DNA from: Pelagibius sp. Alg239-R121
GTDB taxonomy: Bacteria > Pseudomonadota > Alphaproteobacteria > Kiloniellales > Kiloniellaceae
Assembly: GCF_947331435.1 (NCBI RefSeq)
Contig: NZ_CAMZOF010000011.1
Span: 221,203-285,202, forward strand
Direction: 5' to 3'
Length of the DNA: 64,000 bases
Below are positions 35,295 through 44,812 of this stretch, piece after piece (within the stretch, counting starts at the first letter, position 1; each line of letters opens with the position of its first letter). A program made the translations under genes and the position numbers. The notes under the pieces were generated by a model. It worked only from the letters and a program-made list of their open reading frames with translations. It was not told the origin of the DNA and did not search any database.

Positions 35295-36179
35295 CGGTCT
35301 TCACCACAGTGTTATTTCCGTGACGAGGCCACCGCTAGAACCTCTGCACCGTTACCAATTTCGTTAAGAAACTGACCCCAACCCGATGCGTGGAGAAACC
35401 TTTACAAGAGATTAATATCGAATGTCAAAAAGAATTATCTCTAATTTATATCTAATGCTCGACAATTTTGCTCCGTAATACCAAATATATTTACTTTATT
35501 ACTTATATATTTATCTATTTTATACTGAATAATATAAGTCAATTCTGGTTAACGTATTTCCTTGCCATAAAATCGCCTTAATCATGACCAGGTATAGCGA
35601 TCGAATTACTACTTCATTTTATATTGTCGAAATTTTATACATGAGATGTAAAAGGTCAGAATGGGTGGCTTTCATGCAAGGCAAATCCTATAGGAATCAA
35701 TATCCTTACGTGATAACTCCTGAGATGAACTGAGAAGGGCCGCAAGGCATCCGCCGGCACGCACATCGCGCCGTTCAATTTGCGATGCCCAAGCATTCAC
35801 CAACCATGCTGCCGACACATTCTCGCCAAACTTTTGGTGATAAAGTTTTTGTGTCCCCGTTGTTAACCATTTTCGTTAACCAAAGTGGCGTTAAAGATTA
35901 ACCTTAACGACTGCCGCGAGGACAGATTTCCATCCCTCTGTTGTTAACCGTTTCACCCGATTCGTGAATGACCGGGAGGTGTCTTCCACACTGTCGGAAG
36001 ACGGCTTCCTGTATCGGTGGCGCGCAGCTGAAACCAAGACCATACGGAGCCGGGACTTCAAGCGCGCAGCCTGCTTGAGTTGAAACGCCTGCGGTATTTC
36101 ATAAAAAAACGAGGGGCACCTGGCCCCTCGCTCCATAAAGTCCGACTCGAAGCAAGTCGGTGAATTTCTGCAATTTCTG
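35295..36179. other. 885-bp non-coding region, strongly AT-rich in its first half
   Basis: Between divergent-leading sleB-like and the end of gcdH. 35400-35660 is very AT-rich, with runs such as TATATATTTATC. A cluster of GTTAAC-type words follows at 35861-35910 and 35943 (TTAACCATTTTCGTTAACC, TTAAAGATTAACCTTAACG, TTGTTAACCG). No ORF, tRNA or known RNA was recognised. It may hold the sleB promoter and a protein-binding region. Confidence 0.5.
36103..36130 (-). terminator. Rho-independent terminator after gcdH
   Basis: On the minus strand CGAGGGGC-CAGGT-GCCCCTCG (36110-36130) is followed by TTTTTTT. It lies about 50 bases past the gcdH stop. Confidence 0.88.
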
Positions 36180-37364
36180 CTAGAAAAACGCCTGAATTCC
36201 GGTTTGCGCGCGCCCAAGGATCAAGGCGTGGATGTCATGCGTGCCCTCATAGGTGTTGACCGCTTCCAAATTCATCACGTGGCGGATCACGTGATATTCG
36301 TCGGAAACACCGTTACCGCCGTGCATGTCCCGCGCGGTGCGGGCGATGTCCAGTGCCTTACCGCAGGAATTTCGCTTGGCCAGTGAAATAGCCTCAGGCG
36401 CCGCGCGCCCTTCATCGAACAGGCGCCCCACACGCAGACAGGTCTGCAGGCCCAGGGTGATTTCGGTCTGCATATCCGCCAGCTTTTTCTGAATCAACTG
36501 GTTCGCCGCCAGCGGCCGGCCGAACTGAGTGCGCTCCAGGGTGTAGTCGCGTGCGGCCTGCCAGCAGAACTCGGCAGCGCCGAGTGCGCCCCAGGAGATC
36601 CCATAGCGGGCGCGGTTCAGGCAGCCGAAAGGACCTTTCAGGCCCTGAACGTTCGGCAGCAGATTCTCGTCCGGAACAAAGACGTCGTCCATCACGATCT
36701 CGCCGGTGATAGAGGCCCGGAGGGAGAACTTGCCTTCGATCTTCGGTGCGCTGAGGCCTTTCATGCCCTTTTCCAGCACAAAACCGCGAATGGCATTGTC
36801 CGGATCCGATTTGGCCCAGACAACAAAGACATCGGCGATTGGCGAGTTCGTGATCCACATCTTGGCGCCCTTGACGATATAACCGCCGTCGACCTTGCGC
36901 GCCGTGGTCTTCATACCGCCGGGATCGGAACCATGATCCGGCTCGGTCAGCCCGAAACAGCCGACCATTTCGCCGCTGGCCAGTTTGGGCAGGTATTTAT
37001 GGCGCTGCTCTTCGTTGCCGTAAGCGTAGATCGGATGCATGACCAGTGAGGACTGCACGGACATGGCCGAGCGGTAACCACTGTCGACCCGCTCCACCTC
37101 GCGCGCCACCAGGCCATAGCTGACGTAATTGGCGCCGGCGCAGCCATATTCCTCGGGGATTGTTGAACCGAGCAGACCCAGTTCACCCAATTCGTCCATG
37201 ATCTCACGATGGAACAGTTCATGCCGGTTAGCTTCCAGCACCCGCGGCATCAGCTTATCCTGGCAATAGGCATGGGCAGCATCGCGGATCATCCGCTCTT
37301 CATCGCTGAGCTGATCATCCAGCAGCAAAGGATCGTCCCACTTGAAGTCCGGCTTCGACGACAT
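36180..37364 (-). CDS. gcdH: Glutaryl-CoA dehydrogenase
   Basis: 394 residues from ATG 37364 (GGAG seven bases upstream). Acyl-CoA dehydrogenase fold with [21 protein letters not shown] and [18 protein letters not shown] (FAD/substrate region), and the catalytic Glu in [38 protein letters not shown] and [15 protein letters not shown] are typical of the glutaryl-CoA branch, which oxidises and decarboxylates glutaryl-CoA to crotonyl-CoA in lysine and tryptophan breakdown. A divergent IclR gene is the likely regulator. Confidence 0.93.
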   Translation of the reverse strand: MSSKPDFKWDDPLLLDDQLSDEERMIRDAAHAYCQDKLMPRVLEANRHELFHREIMDELGELGLLGSTIPEEYGCAGANYVSYGLVAREVERVDSGYRSAMSVQSSLVMHPIYAYGNEEQRHKYLPKLASGEMVGCFGLTEPDHGSDPGGMKTTARKVDGGYIVKGAKMWITNSPIADVFVVWAKSDPDNAIRGFVLEKGMKGLSAPKIEGKFSLRASITGEIVMDDVFVPDENLLPNVQGLKGPFGCLNRARYGISWGALGAAEFCWQAARDYTLERTQFGRPLAANQLIQKKLADMQTEITLGLQTCLRVGRLFDEGRAAPEAISLAKRNSCGKALDIARTARDMHGGNGVSDEYHVIRHVMNLEAVNTYEGTHDIHALILGRAQTGIQAFF

Positions 37365-37379
37365 GGCAATCTCCATTAA

Positions 37380-37394
37380 TTCCGCTATGCGAAA
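37380..37394. promoter_or_regulatory. Candidate IclR operator, gcdH / iclR intergenic
   Basis: TTCCGCTATGCGAAA is a 15-base near-palindrome (TTCCGC-N3-GCGaAA, one mismatch) just upstream of gcdH in the 300-base divergent gap. IclR-type sites often have such TTCCGC/GCGGAA arms; no binding evidence. Confidence 0.35.
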
Positions 37395-37665
37395 TATTTT
37401 TCCGCAAATCTTGACGTTATGTTTAAAGCGTGAGACCCTTCGGTTCAATGCTTTTATGGGATTCATTCGTCTTGAGTGTGCCTGCTCTGCTCCGAGTCGA
37501 CGCGCTTCGGCGAGAAACCCGAGATCCGATGACACCGATTCAGCAGCGGCCGACAAGACCCGTCATGTGAACTGGGGTCGGTCTGTTTGGCCGGCAGCGT
37601 TCCGCTATCGCCGGCGCCCGGAAGGATCTGAAGGCGGAATAAACGGATAAAGGGATAACGACAGC

Positions 37666-38514
37666 GTGCGAAAGAGACGCGACGGAAACCCGAAGATCGA
37701 TGGATCACTGAAGGATCAGTTGCAGGCTGACGGGGCCGTAAAAGGCGTGGCGGGCGACCGGCAATTTGTCACGGCTCTGGCCCGCGGCCTGGAGATTCTG
37801 CGCGCTTTCGAGCCCGGCGATGGTCCGTTGGGCAATCAAGAGCTAGCTGAACGAACCGGCTTGCCGAAAGCAACCATTTCCCGCCTGACCTACACTTTGA
37901 GCGCCTTGGGCTACATCACCTATCTCGAACGGCTTGGTAAATATCAGCTTGGAACGCCGGTTCTCGCGCTCGGCTACGCCAGTCTTGCGGGCATGGAAGT
38001 GCGCCAAACCGCCCGCGCAGCCATGCAGGAACTGGCGGATCGCGAAAGTGTGTCAGTGGCTCTGGGCGGGCGCGACCGCATGTCGATGCGTTATCTGCAA
38101 ACCTGCCACCCCGAAAGCCTCGCGACACTTCGGCTTGAAATCGGGGCACGCGTGCCGCTGGAAACCACGTCGATCGGATTGGCGTTTCTCTGTGCCCTGC
38201 CCGACGGTGAACGCGGGTATCTGACCGAGCGGATCCAGGAGCGCAGCGGCGATGACTGGCCGCAGATTCAGGAGGGCATCGCCCAGGCCAGCGAAGACAT
38301 CGCCAGAAAGGGCTTCTGTACATCGTTCGGGCAATGGCGCTCGGACGTCCACGCCGTTGGCGTCCCGCTGGTACCGCGGGACGGTGCGCCTGTTATGGCC
38401 TTCAACTGCGGCGGCCCCGCCTTCATGCTCGATAAGGAACGGATGGAACAGGAAGTCGGGCCCAGACTGGTCGATCTGGTGCGCCGCGTTGCCTCGGCGC
38501 GCGGCGAGATATGA
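37666..38514 (+). CDS. IclR family transcriptional regulator
   Basis: 282 residues from GTG 37666. The N-terminal winged helix (ARGLEILRAFEPGDGPLGNQELAERTGLPKATISRLTYTL) and the C-terminal IclR effector domain (TTSIGLAFLCALPDGER, GQWRSDVHAVGVPLV) are both complete. Divergent from gcdH, which places it as a local regulator of glutarate or lysine breakdown. Confidence 0.92.
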   Translation: MRKRRDGNPKIDGSLKDQLQADGAVKGVAGDRQFVTALARGLEILRAFEPGDGPLGNQELAERTGLPKATISRLTYTLSALGYITYLERLGKYQLGTPVLALGYASLAGMEVRQTARAAMQELADRESVSVALGGRDRMSMRYLQTCHPESLATLRLEIGARVPLETTSIGLAFLCALPDGERGYLTERIQERSGDDWPQIQEGIAQASEDIARKGFCTSFGQWRSDVHAVGVPLVPRDGAPVMAFNCGGPAFMLDKERMEQEVGPRLVDLVRRVASARGEI

Positions 38515-38548
38515 GCCTGATTGTGGCGATACCGACGGAACTTAAGCC

Positions 38549-38926
38549 TCAGCCTTCCAGCTCGAGTTCGCTGTCCAGCTCGTTCTGCAAGCGTGAAACG
38601 TCGGTCGAGACCTCTTCCAGCAGGGATGCCATCGCCACCTGCATGGCCATTGCGCGCTCCAATTTCTGCGAGATGCCCATGGTTTCCTGGAAATCGAAAT
38701 CGCGCTTCATGTCCTTCGGCGCGTTCCCGGTCAGCAGCCAGGTCGAGGGAATGTTCAGAACACCGGCCAGCATGACGAGTTTGTTCGCGCGCGGTTCGCT
38801 GCGATCTTCTTCCCAGTTCTCGAGGGTCTTGTTGGTGACGGCCAGGCGTGTAGCCAATTGTTTCTGGCTCAGCCCGGCTTCGGTGCGGGCCTGACGAATG
38901 CGACCGCCAATGGTGTCTGATATCAT
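38549..38926 (-). CDS. XRE family HTH regulator
   Basis: 125 residues. A Cro/C1-type HTH occupies about 8-64 (RIRQARTEAGLSQKQLATRLAVTNKTLENWEEDRSEPR). It is followed by a helical tail with an acidic end (LQNELDSELELEG) that may mediate dimerisation. The tail GNAPKDMKRDF and the overall length are similar to stand-alone alphaproteobacterial Cro-like regulators. Target unknown. Confidence 0.9.
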   Translation of the reverse strand: MISDTIGGRIRQARTEAGLSQKQLATRLAVTNKTLENWEEDRSEPRANKLVMLAGVLNIPSTWLLTGNAPKDMKRDFDFQETMGISQKLERAMAMQVAMASLLEEVSTDVSRLQNELDSELELEG

Positions 38927-39312
38927 GATCTGGAGCGTTCCTAGTCTATGGTCGATTACAGATAAATTTGGATCTTCGCCGCTCTTAAAGTGCGAAGAAT
39001 CAGCCTCTAGCGAACAATTCGGCGTTCCGGCAGCAAAGCGGCAGTTTTAGCCCTTCCGGGTTAGAACTCTGTGGAACCTGCGACAGCTTGATCTTTTCTG
39101 CGACGTTTTGGATGACAAACTCAGGTCAATTTGTGGAAGATTCGGATAGCTGAACAATCGCAGAAGCCGGGTAGTGATTGCCGCGGAGTAGTCATTGCCA
39201 GTCAAAGCGCATGGCAGCGGCAGGCAGTATTAACATAGGGTGTTTTCGCAGGTGCAGCAACCGCAGGGTCGCAGCAACATCATCGGTAATAAGTATTAAG
39301 ACAGGATTAACT
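38927..39312. other. 386-bp divergent region, xre / P450
   Basis: Non-coding. Contains an inverted repeat TCTTCGC/GCGAAGA (38973-38979 and 38992-38998, 12-base spacer) about 50 bases upstream of the XRE gene start, a possible operator. Nothing else recognised. Confidence 0.4.
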
Positions 39313-40527
39313 ATGATCGCGGACATGACGGGGTTCGAGCTGGCAAATCTGGGTGAGGGCTTTTATCAGGACCCCTATACGATCTACCGCAAGGTTCGTG
39401 ACACGGCGCCGCTGTGCCAGCAGTCTGATGGCTCCTACTTCATAAGCCGCTACGGAGATGTCGCAGCGATTCTTAAAGATCATCAGAGCTACAGCTCTGA
39501 CAAAAAAGTCGATTTCAAACCCAAATTCGGCGACGGGCCACTCTATGAGCACCACACGACTTCTCTCGTATTCAACGACCCGCCTTACCACACAAGGGTC
39601 CGGCGGCTCCTCGCGCCCTTCTTCACACCGCGCACCCTCAGGGCTCTTGAAGCCAATGTCGCGGCCATGATCGACGAACTGCTGGATCAGGCCGAGGCTG
39701 CGGGCACGATCGATCTGGTCAACGACTTCGCGAATGCCATCCCGCTTAACCTGATCGGTGATATGCTGGGCATTCCTAAGGACGAACGCGAACCATTGCG
39801 CAATTGGGCCAACGTCATCCTGGGCGGCTTGGAACCCAGCCTCACGCCGGCGCAACTTGCGACGGGCAATGCCGCGGTGGATGCCTTCAAAGATTATCTG
39901 CGTGACCTGATCGCCTGGAAGCGCACGCGCCTGAATGAGCGGGAGGAAACCGATATTCTTTCGGCGCTGCTGGCCGACCATGACAGCCCGGACGGCCTCA
40001 CCGAACTGGAACTGATGCACAACTGCATCTTTCTGCTGAACGCCGGCCATGACACTACGACCACATTGATTTCCAACGGTATGGACCTGCTGTTGCGGTT
40101 TCCCGACCAGATGGCCTTGTTGCGCGCCGAACCGGACAGGATGAAAGGTGCAGTGGAGGAAATGCTGCGATATGAAAGCCCCCTGCAGATCGGCAACCGT
40201 CGCGCAATGACCGAGGTAACCCTGCACGGTCAGCGATTGCCCGCCGGTACCTTCCTGCACATCGGCATCGCCGCCGCCAATCACGACGAACGGCAGTTCC
40301 CCGCGCCGGAGGCATTCGACATTGCCCGCAAACCGAACCGGCATCTGGCCTTCGGGAACGGCATCCACATCTGCGCCGGAAACTCTCTTGCCCGCATGGA
40401 AGCCAGCCTCGCCTTTTCAAAACTGCTCGTCCGCTTTCACAAGATCGAGCAAGCGGGTCCCACCTTGCGGCCGGATCGCGCGCGCTTCCGCGTTGTCTCG
40501 CACCTGCCGGTCAGCCTTGCCGCCTGA
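39313..40527 (+). CDS. Cytochrome P450
   Basis: 404 residues from ATG 39313. All landmarks are present: the I-helix oxygen-binding AGHDTTTT, the K-helix ExxR in EEMLRYE, and the heme-thiolate loop FGNGIHICAGNSLARME with the Cys ligand. Family length is normal for a soluble bacterial class I P450. No ferredoxin or reductase gene is adjacent, so electron donors come from elsewhere; the substrate is unknown. Confidence 0.93.
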   Translation: MIADMTGFELANLGEGFYQDPYTIYRKVRDTAPLCQQSDGSYFISRYGDVAAILKDHQSYSSDKKVDFKPKFGDGPLYEHHTTSLVFNDPPYHTRVRRLLAPFFTPRTLRALEANVAAMIDELLDQAEAAGTIDLVNDFANAIPLNLIGDMLGIPKDEREPLRNWANVILGGLEPSLTPAQLATGNAAVDAFKDYLRDLIAWKRTRLNEREETDILSALLADHDSPDGLTELELMHNCIFLLNAGHDTTTTLISNGMDLLLRFPDQMALLRAEPDRMKGAVEEMLRYESPLQIGNRRAMTEVTLHGQRLPAGTFLHIGIAAANHDERQFPAPEAFDIARKPNRHLAFGNGIHICAGNSLARMEASLAFSKLLVRFHKIEQAGPTLRPDRARFRVVSHLPVSLAA

Positions 40528-40691
40528 TCGTATCGCCGTGATTAAAGAGCATCGAAACATAGGGGCTCCGAACCGCGCTCTGGACGCAGTCGCAACAGCC
40601 AGCATAGCTCTCTCGCAGCGATCGTGATACAAAGCGGCCGGTGACAGCGGACTGACGGAGCCCGTCATTGACGCGCAGAAAGACGAAAAGC

Positions 40692-41711
40692 ATGGGACTA
40701 AAGATAGTGAAAGCGGGAACCACGACCGGACGGGCGATGGAAAAGTCCGGCCAGACCGCGGAAAACCTCAGCTTGATCGCTGATATCGGCGGAACGAACG
40801 CCCGCTTTGCCGTCGCCACAGCCGATGGGAAGATCAGCAAGGCCCGGACCCTTGCCTGCGCCGATTATCGCGATCCCGCCCATGCAGCTCAATCATACTT
40901 GGACACTATGGGGCTACCGAGACCCGTTCAGGCCTGCTTCGCTTTTGCCTGCCCAACCCATGACGACCGGATCCGCATGACCAACAACGGCTGGGATTTT
41001 TCCCGGGCGCGAACGAAAGAACAGCTCGGTCTGCAGCGGCTCGAGATCATCAACGACTTCATGGCTCTTGCGCTCTCTCTCCCGCATTTGCCCTCGGACA
41101 GCCTGCGGCAGGTCGGCGGCATCAGCCAAGTCGGAAAACTGCCGATCGGTGTCGTCGGTCCGGGAACCGGCCTCGGCGTATCGGGCCTGATTCCCTATAA
41201 AGGTGACTGGATTCCTCTGGATGCGGAGGGTGGACACGCTTCGCTTGCCGTCTCCGGTTTGCGCGAGACAGCCGCCCTCCATCATTTGGAACAACATTAC
41301 AGCCGCGTTTCTGCTGAACGCGTTCTGTCCGGCCCTGGACTGAAAGCGCTCTATCAGGCGCTCGGCGCAATCGATGGGGCTGGAGTTCTGGATCTGACGC
41401 CGTCCGAAATCGTCGCCAAGGCACTGGCACGGGAAGACGCTCTTTGCGGCGAAACCCTCGAGATTTTCTGCGCCTTGCTGGGTGGCTTCGCAGGTGACTT
41501 CGCCCTCACGCTTGGCGCCCGGGGCGGAATATACATCGGCGGCGGCATCGTGCCACGTCTTGGTGACTTCTTCGCCCGCAGCGACTTTCGACGGAGGTTC
41601 GAAGATAAGGGCCGGCTGTCCGGCTATGTCACCGCCATACCCTGCTATGTCATTACTGCAGATTACCCTGGTCTCGCTGGTGCTGCCGCTTATCTCGCCG
41701 GCTCACAGTAA
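40692..41711 (+). CDS. glk: Glucokinase (ROK-independent Glk family)
   Basis: 339 residues if ATG 40692 is used (TTG 40668 and ATG 40737 are alternatives). The phosphate-1 motif LIADIGGTNARFAVA, ATP-binding GVVGPGTGLGVSGLIP, the sugar-contact INNDF-like IINDFMALALSLP and GGIYIGGGIVPR are those of the bacterial hexokinase (Glk) family. It phosphorylates glucose to glucose-6-phosphate. Confidence 0.9.
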   Translation: MGLKIVKAGTTTGRAMEKSGQTAENLSLIADIGGTNARFAVATADGKISKARTLACADYRDPAHAAQSYLDTMGLPRPVQACFAFACPTHDDRIRMTNNGWDFSRARTKEQLGLQRLEIINDFMALALSLPHLPSDSLRQVGGISQVGKLPIGVVGPGTGLGVSGLIPYKGDWIPLDAEGGHASLAVSGLRETAALHHLEQHYSRVSAERVLSGPGLKALYQALGAIDGAGVLDLTPSEIVAKALAREDALCGETLEIFCALLGGFAGDFALTLGARGGIYIGGGIVPRLGDFFARSDFRRRFEDKGRLSGYVTAIPCYVITADYPGLAGAAAYLAGSQ

Positions 41712-41738
41712 CCAACACGGCGCAATCTCTTCCAGCCG

Positions 41739-42377
41739 CTACTCGGCGTCCGGCTGAAGCGAGGGAACCGTTGCCGCAATCGCCTCAAGATCAAGGCATG
41801 CCGCGTTAACCGCCCGGACTTTGGGAAAGTCCGACAGATCCACATTGAAGCGCTCGGCGTTGAAAACTTGCGGCACCAGGCAAGCGTCGGCCAATGTCGG
41901 CTGAGCCCCAAAACAATAGGGGCCCTCTTCGCGTTCCAGCAGACGCTCCACCGGACCGAAGCCCTCTCGAATCCAGTGCGCGTACCAAGCCAGCTTGGTC
42001 TCTTCGTCATGACCCAGATCGCGCACCAGGTACTTCAGGATCCGCAAATTGTTGAGAGGGTGGATCTCGCAGGCAATTGCCTGGCAGAAGGCCCGGATCT
42101 CGGCCCGTCGCGCGGCATCACCCGGCAGCAGACTGGGCTCGGGATAGGTTTCTTCGAGATACTCCATGATCGCCAGAGACTGAGTGAAGACTTTGTCATC
42201 GACCTCCAGTGCCGGCACCAGTCCCTGTGGATTGGTTTTCGCGTAATCCGGTTTGAGATGTTCACCGCCATCACGCAGCAGATGAACCGGGACCAGATCG
42301 AAGTCGAGTCCCTTAAGCGCCAGTGCGATACGTACACGCCATCCAGCCGAACTGCGAAAATAGCTGTAAAGTTTCAT
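41739..42377 (-). CDS. maiA: Maleylacetoacetate isomerase (zeta-class GST)
   Basis: 212 residues from ATG 42377 (MKLYSYFRSSAGWRVRIALALKG). The SSxxxRVR motif near the N-terminus marks the zeta class (here SSAGWRVR in place of SSCSYRVR). QSLAIMEYLEETYPEP binds glutathione, and LADACLVPQVFNAERF closes the helical domain. It isomerises maleylacetoacetate to fumarylacetoacetate, the step between HmgA and FahA, whose genes lie at 49.7-51.9 kb. A palindrome like that at marR lies upstream. Confidence 0.9.
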   Translation of the reverse strand: MKLYSYFRSSAGWRVRIALALKGLDFDLVPVHLLRDGGEHLKPDYAKTNPQGLVPALEVDDKVFTQSLAIMEYLEETYPEPSLLPGDAARRAEIRAFCQAIACEIHPLNNLRILKYLVRDLGHDEETKLAWYAHWIREGFGPVERLLEREEGPYCFGAQPTLADACLVPQVFNAERFNVDLSDFPKVRAVNAACLDLEAIAATVPSLQPDAE

Positions 42378-42422
42378 GGCGCGATCGACCTCCGGACTGC
42401 CTGCTGCTGCATCCGGCCATAG

Positions 42423-42440
42423 TAGTTTCATCTGAAACTA
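42423..42440. promoter_or_regulatory. TAGTTTCA-TC-TGAAACTA palindrome upstream of maiA
   Basis: A perfect 18-base inverted repeat with a two-base centre, about 46 bases before the maiA start. Its core GTTTCATCTGAAAC differs by one base from GTTTCATATGAAAC in front of the MarR gene at 49377-49390, so both are probably bound by that regulator. Confidence 0.7.
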
Positions 42441-42488
42441 TGTAAACCGCTGTTTGGAGATCAAGAGCGCCAACATTGAACCTCGGGA

Positions 42489-43082
42489 TCAGATGCCATC
42501 ATGGATAGCCGACATACCGATGGTCTTTTTGTATTCGGGGACCAGCTTCAAGGCGGCTTTGACTTTTGTGACTTCCTGAGAAATGACAGCCGCATTTTTC
42601 TTTCCGACGATCGCGACCGCCGCACTGTAGGCAGCCGCGTAAAGCTTATCGGCAGCGGCATTCTTCGCGTCCTTCAGGCGGTCGGTTTTTACCGGATGAT
42701 TGCCATAGAGATAGAGCGCCTGAGCAATGTAGCCTGCGGCTTCATCGTCAATGTTAAGCGTTTTGCCGAGCTTGCGCATGTCGTTGACCGCATGGGTCGC
42801 TTCATGGATCAACAGGGCTCTGTCCAGGAGATCGAGAGTGGAGATGTTCTTCTTCAACTGAAACTGATTGAGCTTCGCGTGATAGCGGGCGTTGTGCGCG
42901 AGCGCGGGATCGACAACAACGGCAATCTTCCCACTGCTCAAGGCCGTTCCCACATCGGCAATTAGAGCCGGCGTCACGCGGATGGATCCCAGGATAAAAT
43001 CCACAAGCTTGTTCGCCTTGCTGTCCTTTAGAACCTTTTCGATCGCGCTGACTGTGGACGGCGACGCTGGAGAGACGGCCAT
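42489..43082 (-). CDS. Hypothetical protein with HExxH zinc-peptidase-like motif
   Basis: 197 residues, no signal peptide. ALLIHEATHAVNDM at about residues 90-103 is a classical HExxH zincin signature, with a possible third ligand in NIDDEAAGYIAQALY (a downstream Glu/Asp). The remainder is helical and Ala/Lys-rich. I recognise no family. It could be a small metallopeptidase or toxin-type zincin; the last helix region (AVISQEVTKVKAALKLVPEY) has no clear counterpart. Confidence 0.65.
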   Translation of the reverse strand: MAVSPASPSTVSAIEKVLKDSKANKLVDFILGSIRVTPALIADVGTALSSGKIAVVVDPALAHNARYHAKLNQFQLKKNISTLDLLDRALLIHEATHAVNDMRKLGKTLNIDDEAAGYIAQALYLYGNHPVKTDRLKDAKNAAADKLYAAAYSAAVAIVGKKNAAVISQEVTKVKAALKLVPEYKKTIGMSAIHDGI

Positions 43083-43179
43083 AGGATTTTCCTCACGATT
43101 TCACCCATATCGAAGTTGTGAATATAGCTATTCATTCGTATACATGCAATATTTATGAGCGAGGCCCGTATGCACTCCG

Positions 43180-43851
43180 TCAACTTCGCAATGCGCCCAG
43201 GAACTGATACAGCGGCCGGAGGTTTTCAAAAACGCCTGCGCAAAACGCCACTGCCCGAGGATTCGTTACTCCGTCATGGTCTGACAGGTCGCGCCACAGG
43301 GTCAGACTCTTTCTGCGCAAGAGGGCTTCGCGCGGGTGAGCTTTGTCGAAACCGGCCGGTACACGCTTCAACTCCGGCGCCTCCAATCGAAAGCCCCCCT
43401 CGACCAGTCCCACGAGCATAGCCTCGACGCTGTGGCCCTGCGCATCATCGACAACCGCCTGCCGGAAAGTTTCAAGCCCGGATTTTGAAAAGCCCATCGC
43501 GCCGCCACCTAGAATCAGGCACTCCGGCTCAAGCGAGAAATAGAAGCCCTGGCCGTCCTGCGCAGCGTCAAAAGGAAAGAACGCCATACGCAGGTGCGTG
43601 TTGTATGGCGTCTTATCCTTCGAAAAGCGCAGATCCCGGTGCAGCCGGAAGATCTTGCCCTTAAAGTCCACGCCGAAGCGTTGCGCCAATTCCCTTTCCA
43701 TGGCGGCGGCAAACGCCTTTGCGGGCGCCTCAAGTTCTTTTTTGTAGAGGGCCCGGTTTTGCTCAAACCAGGGGCGATTGTTGTTGGCGGTCAGATCTTG
43801 CAGAAATTTGATCCCTGCAGCCGGGAACCCGGGAAAACCGTTCGCCTGCAT
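43180..43851 (-). CDS. DUF2461 family protein
   Basis: 223 residues. The family pattern is plain: GIKFLQDLTANNNRPWFEQNRALYKKELEAP, FRLHRDLRFSKDKTPYNTHLRMAFFP and GFYFSLEPECLILGGGAMGFSK. The family is widespread and uncharacterised. It begins a run of small minus-strand genes with tfoX-like and MAPEG genes upstream. Confidence 0.9.
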   Translation of the reverse strand: MQANGFPGFPAAGIKFLQDLTANNNRPWFEQNRALYKKELEAPAKAFAAAMERELAQRFGVDFKGKIFRLHRDLRFSKDKTPYNTHLRMAFFPFDAAQDGQGFYFSLEPECLILGGGAMGFSKSGLETFRQAVVDDAQGHSVEAMLVGLVEGGFRLEAPELKRVPAGFDKAHPREALLRRKSLTLWRDLSDHDGVTNPRAVAFCAGVFENLRPLYQFLGALRS

Positions 43852-43866
43852 GTCTGCTCCCTTCGG

Positions 43867-44193
43867 TTATTTCGGCGGCAAGGAACCGGCGAACTGCGAC
43901 GCCAGGTCGATCCAGCCATCCAGTCCTGCGTCCAGACAGGCATCCGCATCGACCCAGATGATGCCGCCCATACGCCGCCCGCTGAAAACGACAGCTTCCG
44001 CACCCAGCCGCGTGACCGCTTCGGCCTCCCGTTCCTTCCCGACCCGAAACATGAAGCGGCCGACTTCGACGCCGCAGAGCATATTGCCGTTCAGAAACCA
44101 GCAGAAACCGCCGAACATGGCTTTCTCTGTGATACCCCGGCGCGGCTCCAGCGCCACGCGCATCAAATCGGCAAGATGGGGGTCGTAAGGCAT
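43867..44193 (-). CDS. TfoX N-terminal domain protein
   Basis: 108 residues from ATG 44193 (GGGAG seven bases upstream; a second ATG at 44199 sits on the RBS). EKAMFGGFCWFLNGNMLCGVEVGRFMFRVGKE is the TfoX_N signature. In gammaproteobacteria TfoX controls competence, but stand-alone TfoX_N proteins in alphaproteobacteria have no known role. Confidence 0.88.
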   Translation of the reverse strand: MPYDPHLADLMRVALEPRRGITEKAMFGGFCWFLNGNMLCGVEVGRFMFRVGKEREAEAVTRLGAEAVVFSGRRMGGIIWVDADACLDAGLDGWIDLASQFAGSLPPK

Positions 44194-44228
44194 TGGCATC
44201 TCCCTGTTGAATCAGATGGCCAACTGAA

Positions 44229-44627
44229 TCAGATACCAGAAGGATCCAGCATGGCCCAAATCAGAAAAACCCCGAATGCGGCCATGGGCAGAGTTGTCAT
44301 GGCCATACCGATAGCCCGTCCCACCGCGGTCCCATACTTCACAATGGTGTAGGCATGCATCAAGCGCCCGATGAGCAGAACCGCACCGCCGGCCCATAAC
44401 AATACGGCAGGCGCACCGAGCAACTCGGCCAACACCATGACCAAGAGAGCAATCGGCACGGTCTCGGTGAAGTTGCCATGGGCCCGCATGCGCCGGGTCA
44501 TGGTGACGTTTCCGCCATCAAGAAATTCAATGCCGGACTTGACCCGATAGAGCCCGACAAAGGCGGTCATAAAAACCTGAACCACGATAAGGAGCCCCGC
44601 AAAGAGCGGTGTGATGGAAAGCGTCAT
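44229..44627 (-). CDS. MAPEG family membrane protein
   Basis: 132 residues from ATG 44627, preceded by GGAGGTAACC. Four predicted helices. The MAPEG signature MTRRMRAHGNFTETVPIALLVMVLAELLGAP is present, with Arg and Glu of the RxHxNxxE type. The family includes membrane glutathione transferases. The gene runs with tfoX-like and DUF2461 genes on the same strand. Confidence 0.9.
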   Translation of the reverse strand: MTLSITPLFAGLLIVVQVFMTAFVGLYRVKSGIEFLDGGNVTMTRRMRAHGNFTETVPIALLVMVLAELLGAPAVLLWAGGAVLLIGRLMHAYTIVKYGTAVGRAIGMAMTTLPMAAFGVFLIWAMLDPSGI

Positions 44628-44812
44628 GGCGGTTACCTCCAAAAATTCCCGTCGCACCGACCGAACAAAATACACGCGACCGCGTGTTTGCATTTCGGTG
44701 CGTTCACTTTCTAGACGCGGGAGCGGTCAGTAATCCGACAGGAGGCATTCATTTTGTTTTCGCGCGGCAGTGACGTAGTCTGGCCATTCCAAGGCCAGAC
44801 GGATTTCCCCGC

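Noticed and set aside
35400..35910. Chromosomal replication origin
   Set aside because: AT-rich with TTAAC words, but no DnaA-box cluster and none of the usual origin-flanking genes.
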